A stretch of DNA of 40,365 bases from positions 1 through 40,365 of the forward strand of contig OMXX01000032.1 of assembly GCA_900315105.1 (NCBI GenBank), in the 5' to 3' direction. Both the position numbers and the translations under genes were made by a program. Numbering within the stretch: the first letter of the stretch is position 1; each line of letters starts with the position of its first letter. The DNA comes from an uncultured Prevotellaceae bacterium. Lineage in GTDB: Bacteria; Bacteroidota; Bacteroidia; Bacteroidales; Bacteroidaceae. This document shows positions 10,801 through 19,992 of this stretch, in pieces. The notes beneath the pieces were generated by a model. The model saw only the letters and a program-made list of their open reading frames with translations, did not search any database and was not told the origin of the DNA.

Positions 10801-10977
10801 TGAATGAAGACGAATTGGCTTCTCGTTGATCTCAAATAGCGGACTCTTTTCTTCATATTTCAAGAGATAAACCACTATTGGTTCATCTATCTCAATATGT
10901 TCACTGGGAGAAACTGTATAAGTGTGGCTGTATGCAGCTTCCTCAAATCGAATGAATAGGTCCTTTATATGTGGCAT
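7804..10977 (-). CDS. UPF1-like superfamily 1 helicase
   Basis: Residues 1-400 have no helicase motifs and carry mixed beta/alpha sequence that I do not recognise. From about 400 this is an AAA_11/AAA_12 helicase of the UPF1/DNA2/SMBP2 type: Walker A IQGPPGTGKTT near 421, motif II VILEEAARSNPLDL near 744, motif III LLGDQMQLPHLL, KQFRMHPAIG, motif V SVDSFQGKEFDVVI and motif VI NRLNVAFSRA. These enzymes unwind RNA or DNA 5' to 3'. Motif II reads EEAA rather than the usual DEAx, a conservative change. The ATG overlaps the stop of the pseudokinase gene by 13 bases. Together with the coiled-coil McrB downstream it suggests a CoCoNuT-like helicase subunit. Helicase family is certain; substrate is inferred. 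Confidence 0.92.
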   Translation of the reverse strand: MPHIKDLFIRFEEAAYSHTYTVSPSEHIEIDEPIVVYLLKYEEKSPLFEINEKPIRLHSNEVIDIEPCDLPKINYLYLLSPGEKGKFMLSCLPIRECQPFENDFSIAFGDELVNRNMGRSMDKLESYLYENLVFDGGKYSFLFLQEYTNGPQWQILGLEMVAHGERKGEKDIVNRTAKAYKSSKFRFPNDIYNFSALSVRCYKKVIFKNESQIKISLDRLSKLDQKGQSLLKLWETYAQIEVDRATKIAKELGSIKFKKIRSLVDRQVEVELQVNPESESILIDLARTGALFEVTLDESKLLFKLVRYSSHNKKGTFEDELFKMPDDGIMNLSPIGDLVVKKRRDNALSKLREQTSPLLAFLWEAMEDKPTMQTGKAGKLLISDATREFVKKQFGINKLTQDQENAINLALQTPDIIAIQGPPGTGKTTVVSAICHRLVEFAEKEKGDKSSKPKLILASAFQNDTVEHIASKIYTEGLPTVKLGKTTQTMNATRQFIDKLEKSIEAELERLSPDGIKYTVSERLKDIYNVYISEGSLSDTCNKITHLLNECVFDKELAQQWIHMIEPKNQLDRKTIRTIDKLQKISTDIQEYQDIESCHIAAAKLDKYCHDELTEEENIIMDDMNGKELPTNSTVFGFFDIRDRLIDKLGGNDIQKLTEEHLKDWLLQAIKKGKEYDMKTITERKQVYYWSVLDELKDSLLGNTRYIENAIRNYGVSVAATNQVSARLSLELGNDRARNVILEEAARSNPLDLIIPMTKATERIILLGDQMQLPHLLEQDIADEVVDSMEGEASVVEEKQELLKKSLFGIIFDNLKGVVPQRCIMLTKQFRMHPAIGSFISNTYYEGKLENGVTAKDRAHNLPEPWKNKAIAFVDVDGVAMGYEERGQSKSRKAEVNKIMDILNDILERDKKLSVGVITFYSKQVRELMKAGIKKGYTQIDREGNYVISPLYATTSDGRERLRIGSVDSFQGKEFDVVILSTVRSNNVDRKEGNEKRIFGFLMLENRLNVAFSRAIRLLITVGDGSMFNDEFAMRHVKGLYELYSHQTKLQYGVLIK

Positions 10978-13109
10978 AATTTCAATATTTTATTGTTAAA
11001 TGTTTCGGATTCAACCAAAAACATTGTACTGTATAGTTCTTCACCGTTAATATCAATATCTGTTGCATCTTCAAAAGCTTCATCTATAGGTGTATAATTA
11101 TCATCCAGTAGAGTAAATGCAGTCCCAGACATTGGTATGATATGAAGTGTAATATCTTTATTGCTATTACACTGAGTAATAGTTATTACAGCAATTGGCT
11201 GGTCTTTCTTTGATAAGACACCAAAGTGATAACCATATAATATCTTAGATGTATTTTCTGTGATAATCACATTTCCTTTTGCTTTTCCAATCAGTGTAGG
11301 TTTTTTCTCTATAGTATTTTGTCTATAATTGTATATTTCCGCATCTCCATAATAACCAACCTTTAGACAGATTAATAAATTGCTTTTATTCTTGCATGTA
11401 GTGCAAGTCCCTGAAGAATTAAGAACATGCCATTGATTACATTGAGAACAATACATCAATTCATCTAGTCCATTTCTAAGTGAGTCACGCCAATTATTCA
11501 TCTTTGGACGCTGCATAGGGTCATTGCTAAGGGACTGAAATAATATATCACGAACAGAAGAAGCAACATAAATTGTATCACTATAATCATTTGTGAGCGA
11601 AAATTCTTTACCAGTTAGCATCTGATATACAAAAGATGCAAACGAATAGCATTCGCTCATTGGTGTAATGGGGGATAGGTGATGCCTTACTTCTGGAGCT
11701 ATATAAGGAAAACTTTCCTGCATATGCATCATATTCGTTTTATAACTGGCACTACTATCATCTTGCATTCTGACTACTATTGGTTCATCAGAAACAACTT
11801 CAAAATTGGCTGGATTCATATTCCCCAGAACCAGATTCGCGTTATGATATGCACTTACTAGATCTGCCAGAGCGATTAGTAACTTATATCGTAATACAAT
11901 TGAACCTGAAATTGACAGGTATTTATTGAACGAGATAGACTCGTTTTTATACAAGTATTCATCCAAAGAATGGCCCTTTACCTCATAATCGTCAAAGAAT
12001 GTCGCCTCACATCTTATTGATTTTATTTCATCTTGGGAGTTATACTCTGCTTCATGTGTTTTTAGTCCGTCAGTAGAATTACTAGCTGCTCTATCTTCTT
12101 TATTATAGTTATAAGGTGCAGCTTGCAAAAGTTCTCTTTGAAGATCAAGTTCTTTTTTTTGAGATTCTCTCCATCTGATAAAGTCGTTATCATCGTTTGA
12201 AGAGTCTTTCTTATCGTCATTGTTTGTTTCAGTCTCCCAATTGACATCCTCTAAGAATGGTTCTTTTTCTTTGAGATTGCTTTGGAAAATGATTGGGGCA
12301 AAGAGGTTTGAACCTATATGCTTAATGCATACGGTTATAGCATTCGTGATTTCGTAATCATCAAAGTACTCATTTTTATCAACGGCTCCCCAAATAAAAT
12401 AGCCTTCATGTAGAGAACATTTTACAATATATTGTTCTCTGGTAACATCAATAACATAGCCTTTGATCTCTTTTCCTGGCACTAACTTGTCGAATTGTTT
12501 CTGCCATGACTGTTCAGGGCAGACTTCATATCTAAGTCGGGCATATGTTCCATTTTTGCTTCCTGTAACCTCGACACGTGGTTCTAAAACAGTAAATTCT
12601 TTCTTTCCACTGCATGTCTTCAATAAGCCCTCTGCACAATAGGTACTTAATTCTATGCCATTATAATAAACATCTGATAAATGTACTCGTCCTTCGATAA
12701 ACAAGTTGCCATAGCCCTTTGTGTAAAGTACTTTGCTTGCAAACCCTTTGACCTTTATTTTAACTTTCTGCCCAACAATTTGTTTGAGTTCTTGTTCGAT
12801 AAGAAGTTTCCTTTTAGCCTTTTTATCGGCTTTGGTCTCTATTGTAGCTTGCTTCTTGGTTGGCTTACTATGCCTCTGATGGATTTCATTCAACACTGCC
12901 TGAACTTCAGGCTTCTCATGCGCAACAGAGCTACGTAATTGTTTAGCTTGCGGTTTATAGCCAAACTCCCTATAAAGCAAAGAACATTGCATGTCTCTTA
13001 AACGTACATTGAGATTTCTGTCTTCAAGAGGCATTCCTTTTGAGGCCAGAAATTCTGCAGCTGTGTCTAAGCCGATGTTCAAGTTTCTTATTGCTTCATG
13101 TAAACGCAT
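10965..13109 (-). CDS. IF2_N-like / S1-like / pseudokinase / zinc-ribbon multidomain protein
   Basis: Four regions can be seen in this 714-residue protein. Residues 1-55 (MRLHEAIRNLNIGLDTAAEF ...) match the IF2_N-like helical module seen on Bacteroidota IF-2 and other proteins of that phylum. Residues 85-280 are beta-rich, and KGYVIDVTREQYIVKCSLHE looks like an S1/OB RNA-binding strand pattern. Residues 380-540 resemble the C-lobe of a protein kinase, with LGNMNPANF near 429 in place of HxDxxxxN, and PYIAPEV (APE motif) near 470. The catalytic aspartate is replaced by Asn, no Lys/Glu pair is evident and the DFG is not recognisable, so it is probably a pseudokinase. A CxxC-x11-CxxC zinc ribbon follows near 560, then a beta-rich tail. 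It is likely a sensor or scaffold for the downstream helicase; that is inference. Confidence 0.65.
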   Translation of the reverse strand: MRLHEAIRNLNIGLDTAAEFLASKGMPLEDRNLNVRLRDMQCSLLYREFGYKPQAKQLRSSVAHEKPEVQAVLNEIHQRHSKPTKKQATIETKADKKAKRKLLIEQELKQIVGQKVKIKVKGFASKVLYTKGYGNLFIEGRVHLSDVYYNGIELSTYCAEGLLKTCSGKKEFTVLEPRVEVTGSKNGTYARLRYEVCPEQSWQKQFDKLVPGKEIKGYVIDVTREQYIVKCSLHEGYFIWGAVDKNEYFDDYEITNAITVCIKHIGSNLFAPIIFQSNLKEKEPFLEDVNWETETNNDDKKDSSNDDNDFIRWRESQKKELDLQRELLQAAPYNYNKEDRAASNSTDGLKTHEAEYNSQDEIKSIRCEATFFDDYEVKGHSLDEYLYKNESISFNKYLSISGSIVLRYKLLIALADLVSAYHNANLVLGNMNPANFEVVSDEPIVVRMQDDSSASYKTNMMHMQESFPYIAPEVRHHLSPITPMSECYSFASFVYQMLTGKEFSLTNDYSDTIYVASSVRDILFQSLSNDPMQRPKMNNWRDSLRNGLDELMYCSQCNQWHVLNSSGTCTTCKNKSNLLICLKVGYYGDAEIYNYRQNTIEKKPTLIGKAKGNVIITENTSKILYGYHFGVLSKKDQPIAVITITQCNSNKDITLHIIPMSGTAFTLLDDNYTPIDEAFEDATDIDINGEELYSTMFLVESETFNNKILKLCHI

Positions 13110-13164
13110 TTGTATTTCTTTTGCAATATGTTCAATCTAATATTATGTGGTTTGAATAACCCAT

Positions 13165-13869
13165 CTATTTATTCTGATTGTTTGATTCAAATAGTCTTTT
13201 TAATTCATCAACATCCATTACTTCTCGCTTTCTGTGTACCATTGAATGGCAATTGGAGCAAAGCGCACATAACTCTGATTGAGGAATTGGATGTTCATCA
13301 TCATATGTAGCCAATGGCTTTGTATGATGCACTTCAAGGAAGTTCTTTCCAATTTCTCCATATGCTTTCTCAAAGTTAAATCCACATACATAACAGGTAT
13401 ATCCAGAGTCCTCTAAACATTTTTGTCGTGCAGCACGATTTCGTTGACGACGAAGAATCTTCGCCTCTGTCAATCTGCCTTCAACCATTTGGCGTTCTTC
13501 CTCGTCAGTTCCGGGGTTTTCACCTGGATTATTATCTGGCATTTGTATAGAAGAAAGATCGATTCCTATTTTATTTGCATAGAAACGAATGTATGCTTCA
13601 ATTGCTTTCGATGAAATATAGCCTGAATGTCCAGCCAATATCTCGTCATCTGATTTCAGTTTTGCAGAAAACGACAGTAATTCTTCGATGGAATACTTGT
13701 CATCATATATGCAGTCAAAGTCCTGACGCACGTGTTCCCTAATCAATGTCGGAAGTGATTTCTCTGTCGCATTGACCAATGTATTCAGCATATTTCTTTT
13801 TATGCCTTCAACAATGCGCAGATACTTTCTATATTCCGAATGAACTGCTTTTTGTTCTTCTGTCAACAT
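13165..13869 (-). CDS. HNH endonuclease (McrA-like)
   Basis: The C-terminal third is a classic HNH domain: CYVCGFNF near 158, LEVHHTKPLA near 180 with the catalytic histidine pair, and LCSNCHSMVHR near 204, the two CxxC pairs binding structural zinc. The first 130 residues are helical and not recognised. The ATG overlaps the end of the DruE-like gene by seven bases (ATGTTGA), so it is translationally coupled to the YprA helicase. HNH enzymes of this type cut double-stranded DNA with a divalent metal. It is the only protein of the minus-strand series with an intact, recognisable DNA-nuclease site, so it is the best candidate for DNA cleavage by the Druantia-like complex. A 55-base gap follows before the pseudokinase gene. 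Confidence 0.9.
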   Translation of the reverse strand: MLTEEQKAVHSEYRKYLRIVEGIKRNMLNTLVNATEKSLPTLIREHVRQDFDCIYDDKYSIEELLSFSAKLKSDDEILAGHSGYISSKAIEAYIRFYANKIGIDLSSIQMPDNNPGENPGTDEEERQMVEGRLTEAKILRRQRNRAARQKCLEDSGYTCYVCGFNFEKAYGEIGKNFLEVHHTKPLATYDDEHPIPQSELCALCSNCHSMVHRKREVMDVDELKRLFESNNQNK

Positions 13870-16800
13870 GAGCTACTTTTCTTAATTATAACATAGTACA
13901 GTACATCTTCATTATTACGTACAACACTGACTGACCCACTGAGAGTATCGAGATTCATATATTTACTATCAGACCTATAGCCACCACTTATACCATGATC
14001 AGGACGTATTTCAACAAGTGCGCCATCCTCGGTGTTTATTCTTAACCATCTGTGATGATCTGCATCATTGAAAGAATGTTCTGGGTCGATTCCAAAAATA
14101 TCAAGGAAAAGTTGGTCTGTATATTTGTCAGCTTCCTCCTTAGATGAGAAATTCATGCTAATAGGAGTCCAGTCATTAAATCGTTCATTGACACATTTAC
14201 GCTTTGGCGAATCTAATTGCAAAGTGATATTATCTATAGAAAAGCCGAATAAATTGCGCATCTCATCAATAAGATAAACCAGCATAAGACTTGCTAATGC
14301 GCTGTTTACATACATGTCACTAAATGATATATCCACATGTTTTCCTCTGAGGATATCAGAAAGAATGTCAATATCATCCTTTTTCAGTACATATGGTGCA
14401 ATGGCAGTAGAAAAATAATTCTTTATCTGAAATGTTGTCGCATGAGTTATACCTTCACGGACAATCTGTGAAGGTGAAACTGTGTAGGTCGGTTCATCTT
14501 GACTTACAAATGTAGGCAAAGAAGAATCAACAAATACATGACTGCAATTCTTTCCCCAGTTATTGGAGAATGATAGAACTGCCTCCTTATTAGTGAAATA
14601 TCTTCTTGTCTTGTTTGATGTTTCAACTATTATTGCAGTTTTCAAACCGCCCATGTCTTTAACTAGTTGCACATCACAATCCGGAAATTTATCCTTTAGA
14701 TTTATGAAAGGTAATTTGCCTGAGAGTGATGTATGTAGTTCTGGATGGTACTCAACGACAAGTGATATTTTCTTGCCATTCACTAGGGCATTATTAATGA
14801 GTTTGCCCATTTCCGAGCGAACACTTGACCAGTCACTGATGGCATAGTCATCAGATTCATCTGATACACACAAAGTGAGCTTCTTTACTTCAGAATCGTT
14901 ATTGGCCTGTTTGAAAATATCCTTTAGAGATTGATAAACAACCTTGGCAGACGGACTAACAGCCTTGATTGAGCTGGGTACGTCAAGGGCTTTGTCTTTT
15001 TGTCTGTTAAGCCAATCCATTACTTTAGCTTTAGACAAAAGATGTGAATATCTGTAGTTGTTTCTATCTACAAGACATCTCGCACAAGCACCACCATCAA
15101 CGTGACAGTTACAATTTGTCTCTTCAAGGTCTTTTCTGGCGATGTCAAATATTTCCTGACAAAGGACGGGATTCATCAGTTTCAGCGAATATCCGCATCC
15201 ACCTTTTGCTGTGTCATATATAAATAGAACCCAAGCATTGATCTCTTGTTTAATGCCAAAATCAATTTCCCCTTCATCGATTCCTTCACTTTTTGCTAAG
15301 GCACGTTTTAGAACTACACCTAGAGAAAATACGAGTTGCTCATCCATTTCATATTCAGATGAAGCGGCATCTTTTTTGAAACGAAGTACAGTATAGCATG
15401 TGGGATGATTACCTGTGAATACGACATGTCGTGCAATATCTCCATCGTTTGCCTCACAATCATCTCCCCATAATCTCTTGTGGCCAGGTTTTACAGAATA
15501 CGGAATACTTTCTTTTGTTGAAGTTGCAGAATACTCTATGGAAGCTCGACCACAACGCTTACAGAAAGCAAAACCATGACCATTTCCAACATTATAGAAT
15601 AATATATTACCAGTCTCACCACTGCTAATGATTTCGACCATGTTGATTGCCTTATGTTGACTCCAATCTGTTTTTAGTAAAACAGGTCTAATGTCGTAGA
15701 AGTGTTTCTCTGTTTTCTCTTCGCGTGAACTGTCAACATTTTGGTCTGTACAAAAGCCTATAGGTTCATAAGCTAATGTATATGTGTCATGGTCTCTATC
15801 GATTATACTATGATAGGGATTCTGACAGATAGGACAGATTCTGTTCTCGTCCAAATTTCTTCTGTATTCAGTATGACCACAATGAGTACAATGATATATT
15901 GCTCTAGTTTGAGTTTCTTCATTGTATGCGCCAAGAAGTTTTATTCCTGCGGAAACATAGTTCTTTTCGTTTACGACTACGGTTTGTTCTGGGGCGTACT
16001 CATTAAGAGCCGTATGGATATCACGGGAAGCTGTGGTAGCACGGCGAAGTTCTGCAATTTCCTTTTGAACCTTATTTAGCTCGTTCTGCAAATTAAACTT
16101 CTCTACACTATCACTTTCTGCTGCAATCTTGTTCTGGAGGGTTTCTGCCTTATCATATAAACGATGAAGCTTAACAGCCTGGTCTCTATCAGTAAAGTCA
16201 AATGTCACGACTCCCGTTGGCATATTAGCATTAGGGATAAACTGATGTTCGGATAGATAATTCAGCAATCCTTCGGATTTTGATTTGCGAATCTGATTGC
16301 TAATAGCCATTTGGCGTCTTGTGTCGTTCTTGAATTGAACAAACGCATCATTAAGTTCGCCAATTATATCATTGTATTCTTTCTGTATAGTTTGTATTGA
16401 ATCTTTAGTGATATTAATCGTATAAGGGGTGCTCTCCCCAAATACCTTCTTGAATTTACGCTCCTCTGCTTGATTAGCTCTCATATCATCCAAAAATTGA
16501 ACAAACGTATCACATGTAGAAGTCATAAACTCGTCAACGGACATAGTAGCTTGAATACCAGATCCATTATCGCAAATAAATTGTCTGAAGAAGAAAGAGT
16601 TTATATGTCGCTGTATGATAGTCTGGCTTGGACGAACCTTAATCATGTGCTGTGTCGTTTGAAGAGCCCACATAGGATTAGCAAAAGCATGTTGACCTAC
16701 AGGGGTGTTATTGCAGAGGGAGAAAGCTATAGCTTTGCTTTGTCCCATACGACCAGCACGACCCACACGCTGAAGATAATTAGCAGCTGTAGGAGGAACA

Positions 16801-19800
16801 GTGTCCATCAGAACCACATCAATGTCACCAATATCAACACCCATTTCCATTGTGGTAGAACAGTGCAGGACATTGACTAATGGGTTCTTTTGGCTAAATG
16901 CTTTTGTGTAATCACGCAACAACTTCTTAGATTGTTGGGCAGAATGCTCTGCAGCTATATATATAGGAGTCTTGTGATATGAATACTTATGTCGGTCAGT
17001 CCATAAACCGTTAGCCTTCAGGTTCTGGATATTATTATCATTCTTTTCCCATTCTATGACTTCATCATTATCTTTGGGTCTTGAAGGTAAAGATATCTTT
17101 GTACCATCGCACTTGTATTTAGCAAATAACTTTTCACAGATAGTACCTACGATCAGTGGGCTATATCCGCAGAAAGTAGTGTCAAGAATCTGATATGTTA
17201 CAGGACATATCCATCCTTCTTGCAATCTCTTGATTTTACATACATTATTCCCTTCTTTACCTGAGAGGTCGAGAAAATAGCAATCAACGTATTTATCATC
17301 AGGATAGAAGCGAGGGTTATTATAGCCTTCGGTGTCGTCAGCTTTTACCTTCGTAAATATCTTCTTCTCAATCAGAGTGTTCCATGCTTCTTGAATAACG
17401 GCATCAACAACCCTGACATTAGCTTGAAGTTGGTCTAGTGTATGTATACCTATACCTGCACAAAGAAGAACTACTAGACGAGACTGTTGTTCTGAAACAT
17501 TTCCACCTTCATTAATCTTCACTGATGGCCAATGTTTGAGCTTTTCTCTTGTATCGTCGGCTGCCGCAATAGGACTACTCAAATTGCTGTCACGAACATA
17601 TTTCTTCTCATCATCTACTAATGGCTGAATATGGTTATTCAGTCTCATAACATAGTCGATAGCAAGTTTAAGATAGTCTTGCCAGTCTTTATCTTCAATA
17701 CGAATGTTATTTTTATCGGCATAATCCGCTAAGATTGATGGTACTTTGGCAGTTTTCAATGAAGGATAATCAAGATAAATGAATCCCATTGTTTCTGCAT
17801 TGGTTTCATAAGCAGGTCGTCTACCTATAATTCCTCTAACTAAAGCAGCCTTGTAAGCTTTCTTGTTTTTTGCACCATCAGTGTTGGACAGATGATCAAA
17901 CATCGCTTGATTATAAATCTCTTCCGAAAAATCATAAAGAGATACACCATCTGGCGAAGATGGGGCTGTCGCCATAATCGATGCTATTTGTTCAGCTGTT
18001 AAGAGTTTCCTTACTGGTTCTGGAATTGCATCTAATGGATTCACCGCTTGTATTTGTGCAAGTCTTTCCAAAATGTTTTCATAACTTTGATTTCGTTCAA
18101 CATTGATATTAAACGTTTTGGCAGAAATTGCAGTTCCTTGACGGCTATCAGTAAATGCAATATACTTTCCCCAGCTTCTTCCTTCAGGAGCGCATTCACG
18201 AAGGAAAACGGGAGAGACAGTTTGGTTGATAAAGTTGATAGGAATTCTAAAGTGTTTTAAATTTAGGCGTTTGCCCTGAGCTAAACGGCCACAACTTGGA
18301 CAATATGAATGTCCATCATCTTTTCTAACTTCAACCCACTGACCTTCGTTGTCGGAACGTACTTCAAGTACCGTTCCATTAGCACTATGAATTATATCCA
18401 TTGTGCCAACATGTGCTTTGCTTACAGGATTAAAGAACTTCTCTTTTTCATAAGGCATTAAGAAGAATGTGTCAGGACGACCTGCACTATCCAATTCATC
18501 CTCTTCTTCTTGTTCTGGTGAAAGGTCTATAGAGAAATAATCATCTCTATTAGCACCATCTTCACAAGGAAAAATCTTATGGTTCTGTGAATCACTACAT
18601 CCCATAAGAACAAATCCACCACATCGCTTACATTGTACTATTTCGAGCAGAGGAACGCCACATTCAGGACATACTGATGCCTTATATGTAGTAAGATGCC
18701 CATACATCGGTATAGCAGGGTTGACCCCTTGGCAATCAGCATTAGCACAAGCATAAAGTCCGCTTATTGCGCGCATAAAATAATGTGCCCTTAGGGATAG
18801 AACAGGATTGTTGCCTTGCGACATTTCACAAAGTTTATCCAGGAGTTGTAAAGCTGGCAACAATTTCTCCTTGTTATATGGAGTATCTGGACATAACCAC
18901 TCCCACATTTGCTGAAGTGTCATGCCTGGAACCTTGTTAATTTTGTCGCGTAGCGATAGAACTTTGTCAACTGAAGGAAGATTGTTCTTTTTCAGTTCAG
19001 AAGAGAGTTCGTCCTTATCAAGTGGGCGAACCAAGCGATTACCTCCAATCACCTTTATCTGTTCAACTGGTTGTCCAGTGACAGTTGATATAAAATCTGC
19101 AAGTGACTGTGCTCCTTCTTCACCTCCAATAGTTGCTGATGTACATGCAAACCTAACTTGTTCTGGTGTTCTATCAAATGCTTCTAATATTCGTTTTATC
19201 TGATATGCTAGTTCAACTGCTGCAGAACCAGAGTAACTATGAGCTTCATCGATAACAATCCAGCGAAGTTTACCTGCTGACTCTTTTAACATATCTTGGT
19301 CCTTTTGGCGCACAAGTATATATTCTAACATGCTAGGGTTAGTCAGAAGAATTTCGGGTCGTGTGCCTTGATGTTTTGGATCTCTGATATCATCACGAGT
19401 AACAATCTCATTCGGAAGTATTTCGTCACGCCCATCAGCACGATATTCAGGAGTATCACCATTATAGACAGCAAAATGCAAATTGGTTGCTTCACAATAC
19501 TCTGAAAGACGTTTCTTTTGGTCTTCCATCAATGCATTCAGTGGGTAAAGGAAGATGGCTTCGATAGCATTTGTGTGGCCTTGTTCATACAAGTCACTCA
19601 AAACAGGATACATAAAACACTCAGTTTTACCAGAGCCTGTACCTGAAGTTACAACAATACTTTTGTTTTCTGCCAGTGTTTTCCAACTCTCTGCCTGATG
19701 CTTGAATGGGACAAATGGTCGAAACGTTTTCCCTGCTTCGATGGCCTTGTTTTCACGGATCTTTTCAAGCTTATTCCAGACATCTCTGTTGATTGCAGAC

Positions 19801-19988
19801 CTCCAAGTTTCATCAGAAGAAGGCTCCCAACCAAATGTACTTTGGAAGACAGGTTCAGCCAACAATGGTTCTCTATCAAAAAGTTCATCAATTGCAGAAC
19901 GCATTGGATGACTTCCTGGTGCCCAAAGAGAAAGTAATGCTAAGCGCATATTCTCTTCTGTTTCTTTGTATATGTTTTCAAACTTCAT
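13863..19988 (-). CDS. druE: YprA-family DEAH helicase with DUF1998, Druantia DruE-like
   Basis: At 2041 residues this matches the unusual size of DruE. Motif I SGTGSGKTEC is near 118, motif II VIDEAHSYSG near 247, motif III CTSATIGG follows, and motif VI LQRVGRAGRMGQ is near 1078. Cysteine clusters that probably bind zinc lie at 416-463 (CPECG, CKRCGG), around 590 (CPSCG) and at about 1360-1390 (CTHCG, CPIC). A DUF1998 segment with CHVDGGACARC is near 1633. The last 340 residues form an extra domain; DADHHRWLRI and EIRPDHGISGG there might be a degenerate phospholipase-D-like fold, but this is weak. YprA helicases are the shared core of Druantia, DISARM and Dpd systems. It starts four bases after druH, the order of Druantia type III, and is followed by the overlapping HNH gene. 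Confidence 0.88.
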   Translation of the reverse strand: MKFENIYKETEENMRLALLSLWAPGSHPMRSAIDELFDREPLLAEPVFQSTFGWEPSSDETWRSAINRDVWNKLEKIRENKAIEAGKTFRPFVPFKHQAESWKTLAENKSIVVTSGTGSGKTECFMYPVLSDLYEQGHTNAIEAIFLYPLNALMEDQKKRLSEYCEATNLHFAVYNGDTPEYRADGRDEILPNEIVTRDDIRDPKHQGTRPEILLTNPSMLEYILVRQKDQDMLKESAGKLRWIVIDEAHSYSGSAAVELAYQIKRILEAFDRTPEQVRFACTSATIGGEEGAQSLADFISTVTGQPVEQIKVIGGNRLVRPLDKDELSSELKKNNLPSVDKVLSLRDKINKVPGMTLQQMWEWLCPDTPYNKEKLLPALQLLDKLCEMSQGNNPVLSLRAHYFMRAISGLYACANADCQGVNPAIPMYGHLTTYKASVCPECGVPLLEIVQCKRCGGFVLMGCSDSQNHKIFPCEDGANRDDYFSIDLSPEQEEEDELDSAGRPDTFFLMPYEKEKFFNPVSKAHVGTMDIIHSANGTVLEVRSDNEGQWVEVRKDDGHSYCPSCGRLAQGKRLNLKHFRIPINFINQTVSPVFLRECAPEGRSWGKYIAFTDSRQGTAISAKTFNINVERNQSYENILERLAQIQAVNPLDAIPEPVRKLLTAEQIASIMATAPSSPDGVSLYDFSEEIYNQAMFDHLSNTDGAKNKKAYKAALVRGIIGRRPAYETNAETMGFIYLDYPSLKTAKVPSILADYADKNNIRIEDKDWQDYLKLAIDYVMRLNNHIQPLVDDEKKYVRDSNLSSPIAAADDTREKLKHWPSVKINEGGNVSEQQSRLVVLLCAGIGIHTLDQLQANVRVVDAVIQEAWNTLIEKKIFTKVKADDTEGYNNPRFYPDDKYVDCYFLDLSGKEGNNVCKIKRLQEGWICPVTYQILDTTFCGYSPLIVGTICEKLFAKYKCDGTKISLPSRPKDNDEVIEWEKNDNNIQNLKANGLWTDRHKYSYHKTPIYIAAEHSAQQSKKLLRDYTKAFSQKNPLVNVLHCSTTMEMGVDIGDIDVVLMDTVPPTAANYLQRVGRAGRMGQSKAIAFSLCNNTPVGQHAFANPMWALQTTQHMIKVRPSQTIIQRHINSFFFRQFICDNGSGIQATMSVDEFMTSTCDTFVQFLDDMRANQAEERKFKKVFGESTPYTINITKDSIQTIQKEYNDIIGELNDAFVQFKNDTRRQMAISNQIRKSKSEGLLNYLSEHQFIPNANMPTGVVTFDFTDRDQAVKLHRLYDKAETLQNKIAAESDSVEKFNLQNELNKVQKEIAELRRATTASRDIHTALNEYAPEQTVVVNEKNYVSAGIKLLGAYNEETQTRAIYHCTHCGHTEYRRNLDENRICPICQNPYHSIIDRDHDTYTLAYEPIGFCTDQNVDSSREEKTEKHFYDIRPVLLKTDWSQHKAINMVEIISSGETGNILFYNVGNGHGFAFCKRCGRASIEYSATSTKESIPYSVKPGHKRLWGDDCEANDGDIARHVVFTGNHPTCYTVLRFKKDAASSEYEMDEQLVFSLGVVLKRALAKSEGIDEGEIDFGIKQEINAWVLFIYDTAKGGCGYSLKLMNPVLCQEIFDIARKDLEETNCNCHVDGGACARCLVDRNNYRYSHLLSKAKVMDWLNRQKDKALDVPSSIKAVSPSAKVVYQSLKDIFKQANNDSEVKKLTLCVSDESDDYAISDWSSVRSEMGKLINNALVNGKKISLVVEYHPELHTSLSGKLPFINLKDKFPDCDVQLVKDMGGLKTAIIVETSNKTRRYFTNKEAVLSFSNNWGKNCSHVFVDSSLPTFVSQDEPTYTVSPSQIVREGITHATTFQIKNYFSTAIAPYVLKKDDIDILSDILRGKHVDISFSDMYVNSALASLMLVYLIDEMRNLFGFSIDNITLQLDSPKRKCVNERFNDWTPISMNFSSKEEADKYTDQLFLDIFGIDPEHSFNDADHHRWLRINTEDGALVEIRPDHGISGGYRSDSKYMNLDTLSGSVSVVRNNEDVLYYVIIKKSSSC

Positions 19989-19992
19989 ATTC

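Noticed and set aside
16470..16880. Open frame of 136 codons on the plus strand inside the YprA gene
   Set aside because: It is antisense to the conserved helicase motif region, has no recognisable protein pattern and no promoter; a shadow of the real gene.
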